In this document: positions 1 through 6,935 of the stretch, piece after piece | Layout of the letters: every line of letters begins with the position of its first letter | Position numbering within the stretch: position 1 is the first letter of the stretch | From: Thioalkalivibrio sp. | GTDB taxonomy: Bacteria > Pseudomonadota > Gammaproteobacteria > Ectothiorhodospirales > Ectothiorhodospiraceae | Length of the DNA stretch: 13,485 nt | Direction of reading: 5' to 3' | Assembly (NCBI GenBank): GCA_003563455.1 | Contig: PWRV01000170.1 | Location: forward strand, 1 to 13,485 | Position numbers and translations under genes: made by a program | The notes under the pieces: model-generated | What the model was told of the DNA's origin: nothing | The model's database searches: none | The model's input: only the letters and a program-made list of their open reading frames with translations

Positions 1-18
1 AGGCACCCGCAGGTGCCT
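1..18 (-). terminator. Putative terminator hairpin after tRNA-Ser
   Basis: A perfect 7-bp stem (AGGCACC at 1-7, GGTGCCT at 12-18) with a 4-base loop lies 16 bases past the 3' end of the tRNA on the minus strand. Position and shape fit an intrinsic terminator. The window ends here, so the T-run that would settle it cannot be seen. Confidence 0.5.
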
Positions 19-34
19 GATTCACAAGGGATAC

Positions 35-125
35 TGGCGGAGAGAGAGGGATTCGAACCCTCGATGGGCTTTTGACCCATACTCCCTTAGCAGGGGAGCG
101 CCTTCGACCGCTCGGCCATCTCTCC
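35..125 (-). tRNA. tRNA-Ser (anticodon GCU)
   Basis: Read on the minus strand, the gene starts GGAGAGATGGCCGAGCGG and ends in TCTCTCCGCCA. The 7-bp acceptor stem GGAGAGA/TCTCTCC closes fully, the discriminator is G, and the CCA end is encoded at 35-37. The anticodon arm CTCCC-CTGCTAA-GGGAG shows anticodon GCU, decoding AGC and AGU. The long variable arm (ATGGG/CCCAT) is typical of class II serine tRNAs, and the T arm holds GGTTCGAATCC. It lies downstream of csrA, the same arrangement as csrA-serV in E. coli. Confidence 0.97.
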
Positions 126-130
126 AACGG

Positions 131-147
131 CCCCGAAGGATACGGGG
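131..147 (-). repeat. Small hairpin just upstream of tRNA-Ser
   Basis: CCCCG (131-135) and CGGGG (143-147) form a 5-bp GC stem with a 7-base loop, 5 bases from the mature tRNA 5' end on the minus strand. It could be a processing signal in a csrA-tRNA transcript, part of the tRNA leader, or chance. A short T-run follows the upstream stretch near 154-158 without a hairpin directly before it. Confidence 0.3.
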
Positions 148-228
148 TTGACGCAAAAATGGGAAGGGAGTGCACGGAATCCGGCTGTTTCTGGCCCACA
201 CCAGCCGAGCGTGCGCGCATTCCCCGGC

Positions 229-249
229 CGCCCCGGCAGGAGCGGGGCG
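229..249 (-). terminator. GC-rich hairpin after csrA
   Basis: CGCCCCG (229-235) pairs perfectly with CGGGGCG (243-249) around a 7-base loop, 13 bases past the csrA stop on the minus strand. No T-run follows it, so it may act as a 3' stabilising stem or a weak terminator rather than a classic intrinsic terminator. Confidence 0.35.
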
Positions 250-262
250 ACCGGTTCCCTAC

Positions 263-481
263 TCAGCTGTTTCCAGCCCTGCCTTCCGGATCGGAGGAAC
301 CGCTTTCGGGATCCTGATTCTCACGCTGGATGCGCTCGAAGATTTCCTCGCGGTGCACCGCTATATCCTGCGGTGCGTTGATTCCGATTCGTACCTGATT
401 TCCCTTCACGCCCAGCACGGTGACGGAAATTTCGTCACCGATCATCAGAGCTTCACCCACGCGTCGAGTCAATATGAGCAT
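263..481 (-). CDS. csrA: Carbon storage regulator CsrA
   Basis: CsrA (RsmA) is a small dimeric RNA-binding protein that binds GGA motifs in mRNA leaders and controls translation and stability of carbon, motility and biofilm genes. The 72-residue product begins MLILTRRVGEALMIGD, the family hallmark. The two residues known to contact RNA are present, Leu4 and Arg44 (in the VHREEI segment). The C-terminus carries an extra, mostly polar and acidic tail (about residues 55-72) that is variable in the family. The start is ATG at 481; a longer open frame reaches 616, but the residues before 481 do not belong to CsrA, and GGAG sits about 8 bases before this ATG. The gene lies 70 bases after lysC and before tRNA-Ser, as in Pseudomonas. 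Confidence 0.97.
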   Translation of the reverse strand: MLILTRRVGEALMIGDEISVTVLGVKGNQVRIGINAPQDIAVHREEIFERIQRENQDPESGSSDPEGRAGNS

Positions 482-551
482 GCCTTTCTCCACACCCTGT
501 GTCGGACGGTTATCGGTCGTCCGGTTCCCGATGACTGCAGCTGTTGCTTGC
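482..551 (-). promoter_or_regulatory. csrA leader with GGA motifs and stem
   Basis: The 70 bases between lysC and csrA contain three GGA motifs in the transcript sense, the last being the Shine-Dalgarno GGAG. CGGACG and CGTCCG form a 6-bp stem, and ACAC/GTGT forms a short one directly before the ribosome site. In E. coli CsrA represses its own translation through such sites. Autoregulation here is inference. I see no confident promoter in this gap. Confidence 0.3.
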
Positions 552-1052
552 TCAGCTTGGGGATTGACCTGCCGGTTCCTGACCAAGTTCAAAGGCATCA
601 TGCAGCGTACGGACACCCAGTTCCAGGTATTTCTCGTCGACCACCACCGAGATCTTGATCTCGGAGGTCGAGATCATCCGGATATTGATCGACTCACGCG
701 CCAAAGCCTTGAACATGCGGCTGGCGATACCGGCATGTGAGCGCATGCCGACTCCGACCACCGAGATCTTTGCGATCCGCGTGTCACCGGAGACGCTGCG
801 GGCACCCAGTTCGTCAGCCACCGCCTGCAGGACTTCCATTGCCTTTTCGAAATCGTTCCGATTCACCGTGAAGGTGAAGTCCGTCGTCTGATCGCCGCCA
901 ATGTTCTGCACGATCATGTCAACTTCAATATTCGCGTCCGCGATCGGGCCAAGAATGCTGTAAGCCACGCCAGGCTGATCCGGAACGCCCTGTATCGTCA
1001 ACTGGGCCTCGTTCTGGTTGAACGCGATACCTGCCACCAACGCCTGTTCCAC
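552..1052 (-). CDS. Predicted aspartokinase beta subunit (internal lysC start)
   Basis: An in-frame GTG (codon 247 of lysC) is preceded by GAGGAG with a 6-base spacer, a much better ribosome site than the one at the gene's own start. Translation from it would give a 166-residue protein, beginning at VEQALVAGIAF, made almost only of the two ACT domains. Class alpha2-beta2 aspartokinases of Bacillus subtilis and Corynebacterium glutamicum make their beta subunit from exactly such an in-frame internal start at the kinase/ACT boundary. The ribosome site and position are seen; expression is inferred. Confidence 0.5.
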   Translation of the reverse strand: MEQALVAGIAFNQNEAQLTIQGVPDQPGVAYSILGPIADANIEVDMIVQNIGGDQTTDFTFTVNRNDFEKAMEVLQAVADELGARSVSGDTRIAKISVVGVGMRSHAGIASRMFKALARESINIRMISTSEIKISVVVDEKYLELGVRTLHDAFELGQEPAGQSPS

Positions 1053-1790
1053 GGGGCTCTCCTCGGTAGTGATCAGCGTCCCCGGGCCTTCCTCGAAGGA
1101 GGACAGTACGCGCAGGGGCACGTTGTACTTGCCGGCAAACTCCACCGCACGGATTTGCAGCACCTTCGACCCCAGGCTCGCCATCTCGAGCATCTCCTCG
1201 AAGGTGATGCGCTCCAGCCGGCGCGCGTTCTTGGCCACGCGCGGATCGGTCGTGTACACGCCGTCGACGTCCGTGTAAATCCGGCATTCGTCGGCTGCCA
1301 GTGCTGCGGCCAGCGCCACCGCGGTGGTGTCGGACCCACCGCGGCCAAGTGTCGTGATCGATCCCGCTTCATCGACACCCTGAAAACCCGCGACCACCAC
1401 CACGCGTCCGGCACCAAGGTCTTCCCGGACCCGGACATCGTCGATGCTCTGGATCCGCGCCTTGTTGTGGGCACTGTCGGTCAGGATGCGCACCTGACCG
1501 CCGGTGTAGGAACGAGCGGGACATCCGCGCGCCTCGAGCGCCATCGACAGCAGTGCGATCGTCACCTGTTCGCCGGTGGACAGTAGCACGTCGAGTTCGC
1601 GGCCCTCTGAGCGCGGCTGGACCGCGCGTGCGAGGCCCAGCAGACGGTCGGTCTCGCCGCTCATCGCCGAGACCACCACCACGACCGAGTGTCCCTCGCC
1701 GCGCAGCCGCAGTACGCGCTCGGCAACATGCATGATGCGCTCGGGACTACCGACGGAGGTGCCGCCGAACTTCAGTACAAGAAGGGACAT
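552..1790 (-). CDS. lysC: Aspartate kinase (aspartokinase, alpha subunit)
   Basis: Catalyses ATP-dependent phosphorylation of L-aspartate, the first step toward lysine, threonine, methionine and diaminopimelate. The 412-residue product starts MSLLVLKFGGTSVGS, with the kinase signature KFGGTSV at residues 7-13. The amino-acid kinase fold covers about residues 1-240, including GRGGSDTTAVALAAAL and the TDVDGVYTTDPR substrate region. Two ACT regulatory domains follow, about 265-335 and 345-405, the second containing STSEIKISVVV. The length equals that of Pseudomonas-type LysC. No homoserine dehydrogenase domain is attached. The ATG at 1790 has only a weak ribosome site (AAGG). A strong internal start at 1052 may give a separate beta chain. 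Feedback by lysine and threonine is expected from the family, not shown here. Confidence 0.97.
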   Translation of the reverse strand: MSLLVLKFGGTSVGSPERIMHVAERVLRLRGEGHSVVVVVSAMSGETDRLLGLARAVQPRSEGRELDVLLSTGEQVTIALLSMALEARGCPARSYTGGQVRILTDSAHNKARIQSIDDVRVREDLGAGRVVVVAGFQGVDEAGSITTLGRGGSDTTAVALAAALAADECRIYTDVDGVYTTDPRVAKNARRLERITFEEMLEMASLGSKVLQIRAVEFAGKYNVPLRVLSSFEEGPGTLITTEESPVEQALVAGIAFNQNEAQLTIQGVPDQPGVAYSILGPIADANIEVDMIVQNIGGDQTTDFTFTVNRNDFEKAMEVLQAVADELGARSVSGDTRIAKISVVGVGMRSHAGIASRMFKALARESINIRMISTSEIKISVVVDEKYLELGVRTLHDAFELGQEPAGQSPS

Positions 1791-1865
1791 GGATGGCCTT
1801 GAACTTCGATCAACGCGGATTTTCGCAAACGCGGCTCAGAGCACAAAGAGGCGCTGCCGCCAGAC

Positions 1866-1881
1866 TGGGTAATCATACCCA
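1866..1881 (-). promoter_or_regulatory. Palindrome over a -10-like box before lysC
   Basis: TGGGTA-ATCA-TACCCA is a perfect 6-bp inverted repeat with a 4-base centre. Read on the minus strand it contains TATGAT (1872-1877), matching the -10 consensus at five of six positions, about 80 bases before the lysC start. No good -35 is visible. The overlap suggests an operator covering a promoter, but a short hairpin in an alaS-lysC transcript is also possible. A second palindrome, CTCGCG-T-CGCGAG, lies beside it at 1891-1903. Confidence 0.35.
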
Positions 1882-1915
1882 TTGTCAGCACTCGCGTCGC
1901 GAGGACCACGAACGG

Positions 1916-4531
1916 TCACGACCGCAAGCGCTCGCGGACCCAGGACTCAACGGACGCCAGCGCCGGGTCGAGTCCCTGCGGATCCTGGCCGCCGGCCATC
2001 GCCATGTCGGGCCGGCCACCCCCACGGCCGCCCACCTGCCCGGCGACGAAGCCGACCAGGTCACCTGCCTTTACCGCTGCCGTCTCGTTCCGGGTAACGC
2101 CGGCCACCAGGCTCACCTTGCCCCCCGGGGTCACCGTTCCCAGCACCACCACCGAGGGCCCGAGTTTCTGCTTCAGCTGGTCCACCATCTCGCGCATCGC
2201 CTTCGGTTCCACGCCGTCGACGCGTGCAGCCAGCACCTTCAGCGGCCCCAGGTCGACGGCCTTGCCGGCGAGGTCGCTCCCGGCCTGGCTGGCCAGCCGG
2301 CCACGCAGCGCCGCGATTTCCTTCTCGAGTTCGCGGTTTCGCTCAAGCACCGATTGAAGCTTTTCCGGAACCTCGGAACGGCTCCCGCGCAGCAGATCCG
2401 CGGCGTGATCAAGCGTATCGACCTGCTGGTCCATCCACGCGAGCGCGACCTGACCCGCGACAGCCTCGATCCTTCGGACTCCGGCCGCCACTCCGCCTTC
2501 CGAGACGATCCGGAACGGACCAATATCGCCGGTGCGCGCCACATGCGTTCCGCCGCACAGTTCGGTTGAGGTTCCGATCCGAAGCACGCGAACGCGCTCG
2601 CCGTACTTTTCGCCGAACAGCGCGACCGCCCCCGAACTGAGCGCCGAATCGATGTCCATCAGACGCGTGTCCGTGGACTCGTTGGCGAGAATCTCGGCGT
2701 TCACCTGTTCTTCGATGGCGCGCAGCTGCTCCGGAGTGACGGCCTCGAAGTGCGCAAAGTCAAAACGCAGGCGGTCGGAGTCGACCAGCGAACCCTTTTG
2801 CTGGATATGAGGACCCAGTTGATCGCGAAGCGCCTTGTGCAGCAGGTGGGTTGCCGAGTGATGCCGCCGGATCGACTCGCGCCGGGGTCCGGCCACAGCC
2901 GCCCGCATCCGCATACCGGTCTCCAGCCGCCCGGCCCGGACCTGGCCAACGTGCAGGTGGGCGTCGCCCTGCTTGCGCGTATCGGCGACCTCGAAGCGCA
3001 CGCCCGAGGCCATCAGCGAACCCACATCCCCGACCTGTCCACCGGATTCGGCATAAAACGGTGTCCGGTCGAGCACCACGATCCCCTCCTCGCCGAGCTC
3101 CAGGGACTCCACGCGGCTTCCTTCCCGAAGCAGAGCGACGATCGTCCCTTCGTCCTCGAGACGGTCATAGCCCAGGAAGTCGGTACTGACATCCAGCGCC
3201 TCGGCATCGGCACTGCCAGCGGCAAAGTGACTCGCGGCGCGCGCCCGGCTGCGTTGCACCTCCATCGCACGCTCGAAGCCTTCGAGATCCAGTTCCAGCC
3301 CCCGTTCCCGGGCGATGTCGCCGGTGAGGTCCACCGGGAACCCATACGTATCGTAAAGCAGAAAGATGGTCTCGCCGGGAATCGTGGAACCTTCCAGCCG
3401 TCCCAGATCCTCCTCGAGAATCCGAACTCCTTTTTCAAGGGTTTCGTGAAACTTTCTCTCCTCTTTCACGAGAACCTGCTGCAGATTCTCCCGACCTTCC
3501 GCCAGTTCCGGATAGGCGTCGCCCATCGTCGCCACAAGGGCCGGAATCAGGCGGTGCAGAAAGGGTTCGGAGCAGCCCAGCTTGTGACCGTGGCGGGAGG
3601 CCCGTCGGACCACCCGGCGCAGCACGTAACCACGACCCTCGTTGCCGGGCATCACACCGTCGAGGATCAGGAAGGCGATCGAGCGGATGTGGTCCGCGAT
3701 CACCCGCAGGGAGGCGGAGTCCAGGTCCTCGGTGCCAACGACGTCGGCCGCTGCCTTGATCAGGTCCCGGAAGATGTCGATTTCGTAGTTCGAGTGCACG
3801 CCCTGGAGCACCGCAGCGAGGCGTTCCAGCCCCATGCCGGTATCGACCGACGGGTGCGGCAGCGGGGTCAGGTTCCCCTCGCCGTCACGGTCGTACTGCA
3901 TGAAAACGAGATTCCAGATCTCGATGTAGCGGTCGCCGTCTTCTTCCGGGGTTCCCGGCAGTCCGCCTTCCACGGTAGGTCCGTGATCGTAGAAGATTTC
4001 GGTCGACGGCCCGCACGGGCCGGTGTCACCCATCTGCCAGAAGTTGTCGGATCCGCCACCCGGCTTGTCGCCGATACGGATCACCCGTTCCGGTGCCAGG
4101 CCGATTTCGTTCACCCAGACCCCATAGGCATCATCATCGGTCTCGTAGACCGTGACCCACAGGCGGTCAGCCGGGATCCCGATGGTATCGGTAAGAAATT
4201 CCCAGGCATAGGCGATCGCTTCCCGCTTGAAGTAATCGCCAAAGCTGAAGTTGCCGAGCATCTCGAAAAAGGTGTGATGCCGCGCGGTATAACCGACATT
4301 CTCCAGATCGTTGTGCTTGCCGCCCGCGCGCACGCAGCGCTGGCTGCTCGCCGCCCGCGTGTACGGCCGCTTCTCGCGCCCGAGGAAGACCTCCTTGAAT
4401 TGAACCATGCCCGAATTGGTGAACAGCAGGGTCGGATCGTTGCCCGGAACCAGCGGGCTCGAGGGGACCTCCGCGTGCCCGTGGCGGACAAAGAAATCAA
4501 GGAACCTTCGGCGGATTTCAGCGCTTTTCAT
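1916..4531 (-). CDS. alaS: Alanyl-tRNA synthetase
   Basis: Cytoplasmic class II synthetase that charges tRNA-Ala and edits mischarged Ser and Gly. The 871-residue product has the usual length. The catalytic domain opens with MKSAEIRRRFLDFFVRHGH; motif 2 lies around the TSSQRC-like ASSQRCVRAGGKHNDLENVG segment, and motif 3 around DTGMGLERLAAVLQG (about 230-245). The editing domain carries its zinc ligands in HHSATH (His558 and His562) and CGGTH (Cys659 and His663). The C-Ala domain ends with the conserved GRGGGRPDMAMAGG. The ATG at 4531 is chosen because known AlaRS proteins begin at MKSAEIR; a TTG at 4546 would add only five residues. It lies 66 bases after recX and 125 bases before lysC. Confidence 0.98.
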   Translation of the reverse strand: MKSAEIRRRFLDFFVRHGHAEVPSSPLVPGNDPTLLFTNSGMVQFKEVFLGREKRPYTRAASSQRCVRAGGKHNDLENVGYTARHHTFFEMLGNFSFGDYFKREAIAYAWEFLTDTIGIPADRLWVTVYETDDDAYGVWVNEIGLAPERVIRIGDKPGGGSDNFWQMGDTGPCGPSTEIFYDHGPTVEGGLPGTPEEDGDRYIEIWNLVFMQYDRDGEGNLTPLPHPSVDTGMGLERLAAVLQGVHSNYEIDIFRDLIKAAADVVGTEDLDSASLRVIADHIRSIAFLILDGVMPGNEGRGYVLRRVVRRASRHGHKLGCSEPFLHRLIPALVATMGDAYPELAEGRENLQQVLVKEERKFHETLEKGVRILEEDLGRLEGSTIPGETIFLLYDTYGFPVDLTGDIARERGLELDLEGFERAMEVQRSRARAASHFAAGSADAEALDVSTDFLGYDRLEDEGTIVALLREGSRVESLELGEEGIVVLDRTPFYAESGGQVGDVGSLMASGVRFEVADTRKQGDAHLHVGQVRAGRLETGMRMRAAVAGPRRESIRRHHSATHLLHKALRDQLGPHIQQKGSLVDSDRLRFDFAHFEAVTPEQLRAIEEQVNAEILANESTDTRLMDIDSALSSGAVALFGEKYGERVRVLRIGTSTELCGGTHVARTGDIGPFRIVSEGGVAAGVRRIEAVAGQVALAWMDQQVDTLDHAADLLRGSRSEVPEKLQSVLERNRELEKEIAALRGRLASQAGSDLAGKAVDLGPLKVLAARVDGVEPKAMREMVDQLKQKLGPSVVVLGTVTPGGKVSLVAGVTRNETAAVKAGDLVGFVAGQVGGRGGGRPDMAMAGGQDPQGLDPALASVESWVRERLRS

Positions 4532-4597
4532 CAAAGTCCGTTGCAACTGTTACGTAAACGCGAAGGGTATCATGGGGTTGCTGCGCTTGTGCGGATT

Positions 4598-5089
4598 TCA
4601 CCCCTGTTCCTGCACGCTTTCGGCCCACCGCGCGAGTGCCGAACGGGCCACTGTTGGGGGGAAGCCGCGCTGCGTCAGGTGACGCAGCACCCGCGCGGTC
4701 TCCGGACCGCTGTCGGGGAGCGAAGGGAAGTGCCGCCGGGCCTGGTACAGGGCCCGTTCCACCCAGTCCGCATCGAGTTCGAGCAGAGCCTGTTCCAGGA
4801 ACGGTCCGTCGAGCGCATGCCGGGCGAGCTCTGCGCGGATACGCAGCTCACCGTAACCCTGATCGGCGCGGTGCCGCACGAGCGAGTGCGCGAATCGTTC
4901 CTCGCTCAGATAACCGTCCGCGTGCAGCCGCTCGAGCGCGGACGCGACCAGGGGCTTGGCAAACCCGCGCTGTGCCAGCTTCCCGCGCAACTCGATCTCG
5001 CTGTGCTCGCGGCGGGCGAGCAGGCGCAACCCGGCCGCGTAGGCCGCGTCCGGATCATCCCTCGGCGCTTTCCGGCTCTTCGCCCGCAT
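4598..5089 (-). CDS. recX: RecA regulatory protein RecX
   Basis: RecX binds RecA filaments on single-stranded DNA and blocks their extension. The 163-residue product shows the family's repeated three-helix tandem pattern: LLARREHSEIELRGKLAQRGF near residues 23-43, then LHADGYLSEERFAHSLVRHRADQGYGELRIRAELARHAL (about 55-93), and finally VLRHLTQRGFPPTVARSAL near 133-151. The ATG at 5089 lies inside the end of recA, giving a 35-base overlap in another frame. No clear ribosome site precedes it, so translational coupling to recA is likely, which would keep RecX at a fraction of RecA. This differs from E. coli, where a hairpin separates the two genes. Confidence 0.93.
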   Translation of the reverse strand: MRAKSRKAPRDDPDAAYAAGLRLLARREHSEIELRGKLAQRGFAKPLVASALERLHADGYLSEERFAHSLVRHRADQGYGELRIRAELARHALDGPFLEQALLELDADWVERALYQARRHFPSLPDSGPETARVLRHLTQRGFPPTVARSALARWAESVQEQG

Positions 5090-6086
5090 GCTGGCGGCTG
5101 GGCAGATAAACCGCGCGCAGCTTCTGCTCGATGTCCGTGGCGATATCCGGGTTTTCCTTCAGAAACTGGCGGGCATTCTCCCTGCCCTGCCCGATGCGTT
5201 CGCCATTGTAGCTGTACCAGGCGCCGGCCTTGTCGATCAGGCCCTGCTTCACACCCAGTTCGATGACCTCGCCCAGCCGCGAGATGCCTTCGCCGTAGAG
5301 AATCTCGAAGTGCGCCTCCTTGAACGGCGGGGCCATCTTGTTCTTCACCACCTTCACCCGGGTCTCGTTGCCGATCACCTCGTCGCCGCGCTTGATCGCA
5401 CCGATCCGGCGGATGTCCATCCGGACCGAGGCGTAGAACTTCAGCGCGTTGCCGCCGGTGGTCGTCTCCGGACTGCCGAACATCACACCGATCTTCATCC
5501 GAATCTGGTTGATGAAGATCACCAAAGTATTTGATCTTTTGATGTTTGCGGTGAGCTTGCGCAGAGCCTGGGACATCAGACGCGCCTGCAGACCCACATG
5601 GGCGTCACCCATCTCGCCCTCGATCTCCGCCTTTGGCGTCAGCGCCGCTACCGAGTCCACCACCACGAGATCGACCGCACCGCTGCGCACCAGCATGTCG
5701 GCAATCTCCAGCGCCTGCTCGCCGGTGTCGGGCTGGGAGATCAGCAGTTCGTCGACATTCACGCCCAGCTTCTGTGCGTAACCCGGATCGAGCGCGTGCT
5801 CGGCATCGATGAATGCCGCGGTGCCCCCCTGCTTCTGGCACTCCGCGACCACGTGCAGCGTCAAGGTGGTCTTGCCCGAGGATTCCGGACCGTAGATCTC
5901 GACCACGCGTCCGCGGGGCACGCCGCCGATACCCAATGCGACGTCCAACGCCAGCGAGCCCGTCGACACGACCTCCACGTCCCGCACGGCGGTTCCGTCC
6001 CCCATGCGCATGACCGCGCCCTTGCCGAACTGGCGCTCGATCTGTCCAAGCGCGGCAGCGAGCGCCTTCTTGCGGTTTTCGTCCAC
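5055..6086 (-). CDS. recA: Recombinase RecA
   Basis: RecA forms ATP-dependent filaments on single-stranded DNA, catalyses strand exchange and stimulates LexA self-cleavage. The 343-residue product contains Walker A GPESSGKTT at residues 66-74, the Walker B-like segment VDLVVVDSVAAL, the L1 loop GEMGDAHVGLQARLMSQALRKL and the L2 region MFGSPETTTGGNALKFYAS. The C-terminus is short and acidic (GEEPESAEG). I choose GTG at 6086 because an excellent ribosome site, AAGGAGG, lies 5 bases before it and the next residues (DENRKKALAAAL) match RecA N-termini; the open frame runs on to 6170 without RecA-like sequence. It follows pncC and overlaps recX. Confidence 0.98.
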   Translation of the reverse strand: MDENRKKALAAALGQIERQFGKGAVMRMGDGTAVRDVEVVSTGSLALDVALGIGGVPRGRVVEIYGPESSGKTTLTLHVVAECQKQGGTAAFIDAEHALDPGYAQKLGVNVDELLISQPDTGEQALEIADMLVRSGAVDLVVVDSVAALTPKAEIEGEMGDAHVGLQARLMSQALRKLTANIKRSNTLVIFINQIRMKIGVMFGSPETTTGGNALKFYASVRMDIRRIGAIKRGDEVIGNETRVKVVKNKMAPPFKEAHFEILYGEGISRLGEVIELGVKQGLIDKAGAWYSYNGERIGQGRENARQFLKENPDIATDIEQKLRAVYLPSRQHAGEEPESAEG

Positions 6087-6127
6087 ACTTTCCTCCTTGG
6101 TGTTTTCAGACGTTCCGGCCGGGGCGG

Positions 6128-6156
6128 AGTATCCCACAACCGGCTTTTCAGCCCAA
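6128..6156 (-). promoter_or_regulatory. Candidate recA promoter
   Basis: On the minus strand, TTGGGC (6151-6156) and GATACT (6128-6133) are separated by exactly 17 bases, in the gap between pncC and recA. The boxes match consensus at three and four positions, so this is a weak call. No CTGT-N8-ACAG LexA box overlaps or flanks it. Confidence 0.4.
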
Positions 6157-6204
6157 GCGCACGCAGCCACCGCAGGGTCCGTGGGAAGCTTGTTGCCGCT
6201 TCGC

Positions 6205-6738
6205 TCAGTCGGCCGCGAGTTCGTGCTTCAGCAACTGATGCAGGCACCACGCCGCAGCCGCGGCGCGCACCTGTTCCCGGTTTCCGGGGAACACCCGCTC
6301 CGCGGTGCGGCAGCCCCGACCCCGACGCGCCCAGGCAAACCACACCAGCCCCACCGGCTTCTCCGGGCTGCCACCGCCGGGACCCGCGATGCCGGTGACC
6401 GCTACCGCGAGATCCGCATCGGCGCCGGCGAGGGCTCCGCGGGCCATGGCCTCGGCAACCGGAGCGCTGACCGCACCACAGCGCTCGAGCAGCTCCGGCG
6501 CAACGCCGAGCATCTGGGTCTTCGCTGCATTGCTGTAGGTCACCCAACCGCATTCGAACCAGGCAGAGCTGCCCGGCATGTCGGTCAGGCGCGCGGCGAT
6601 CACGCCGCCGGTGCAGGATTCGGCGGTGCACAACCGCAGGCGCCGCTCCTGGAGCCGGGCTGCGAGTTCGGCGACAGGAGGCTCGGGCAACGGCGGCCCC
6701 AGCGGCTTGCCATCTTCCGGAGACCCGGCTTCCACCAT
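6205..6738 (-). CDS. pncC: Nicotinamide-nucleotide amidase PncC (CinA C-terminal domain)
   Basis: PncC deamidates nicotinamide mononucleotide to nicotinate mononucleotide, recycling the NMN released by bacterial DNA ligase. The 177-residue product is the stand-alone CinA C-terminal domain, without the N-terminal molybdopterin-binding-like half of full-length CinA. Visible motifs are CTAESCTGG (about residues 37-45, with the presumed catalytic Ser41), YSNAAKTQMLGV and GIAGPGGGSPEKPVG. I choose ATG at 6738 because GAGGA lies 7 bases before it; an in-frame TTG at 6783 would add 15 residues running across a G8 tract. The gene sits directly upstream of recA, as in many gammaproteobacteria, where it is often annotated cinA or ygaD. 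Confidence 0.93.
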   Translation of the reverse strand: MVEAGSPEDGKPLGPPLPEPPVAELAARLQERRLRLCTAESCTGGVIAARLTDMPGSSAWFECGWVTYSNAAKTQMLGVAPELLERCGAVSAPVAEAMARGALAGADADLAVAVTGIAGPGGGSPEKPVGLVWFAWARRGRGCRTAERVFPGNREQVRAAAAAWCLHQLLKHELAAD

Positions 6739-6819
6739 CAACTGTTCCTCAACGTCCCGACTAACCCCCCCCTCCAGCCGCAAGACGCGGCGCTACCGGA
6801 GAGCTCCGATGGTGACCGC

Positions 6820-6849
6820 AGTGTAACGAGAGGGTGCAGCACAACGGAA
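6820..6849 (-). promoter_or_regulatory. Weak candidate pncC promoter
   Basis: TACACT (6820-6825, minus strand) resembles a -10 box, with TTCCGT 18 bases upstream as a poor -35. It lies in the mutS-pncC divergent gap, about 80 bases before the pncC start. No LexA-type inverted repeat is near it. Confidence 0.3.
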
Positions 6850-6904
6850 GCCGCGGCGAAGGTCGCCGGGAGGCGAGCCCTCTGGGCGACCCCGTTACCT
6901 GCCC

Positions 6905-6910
6905 TATAAT
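6905..6910 (+). promoter_or_regulatory. Perfect -10 box of mutS
   Basis: TATAAT matches the sigma-70 -10 consensus fully and ends 25 bases before the mutS ATG. The best -35 at standard spacing (around CTGGGC at 6882-6887) is poor. The predicted leader is under 20 bases, and no Shine-Dalgarno sequence is seen before the ATG. Confidence 0.6.
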
Positions 6911-6935
6911 CGCGGTTTTCCCCCAAGCTGTTGCG

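Noticed and set aside
482..616. N-terminal extension of csrA by 45 codons
   Set aside because: It overlaps the end of lysC and the MLILTRR start of CsrA is almost invariant in the family.
2750..5266. An 838-codon open frame on the plus strand, opposite alaS and recX
   Set aside because: It is the mirror of GC-rich coding sequence; alaS and recX on the other strand have full family motifs, and the antisense product shows none.
6087..6170. N-terminal extension of recA by 28 codons
   Set aside because: The GTG at 6086 has a near-perfect ribosome site and matches the family start; the extra residues do not look like RecA.
6834..6935. N-terminal extension of mutS by 34 codons
   Set aside because: It would start upstream of the perfect TATAAT box, and MutS proteins begin near the AHTPMMQQYL segment.
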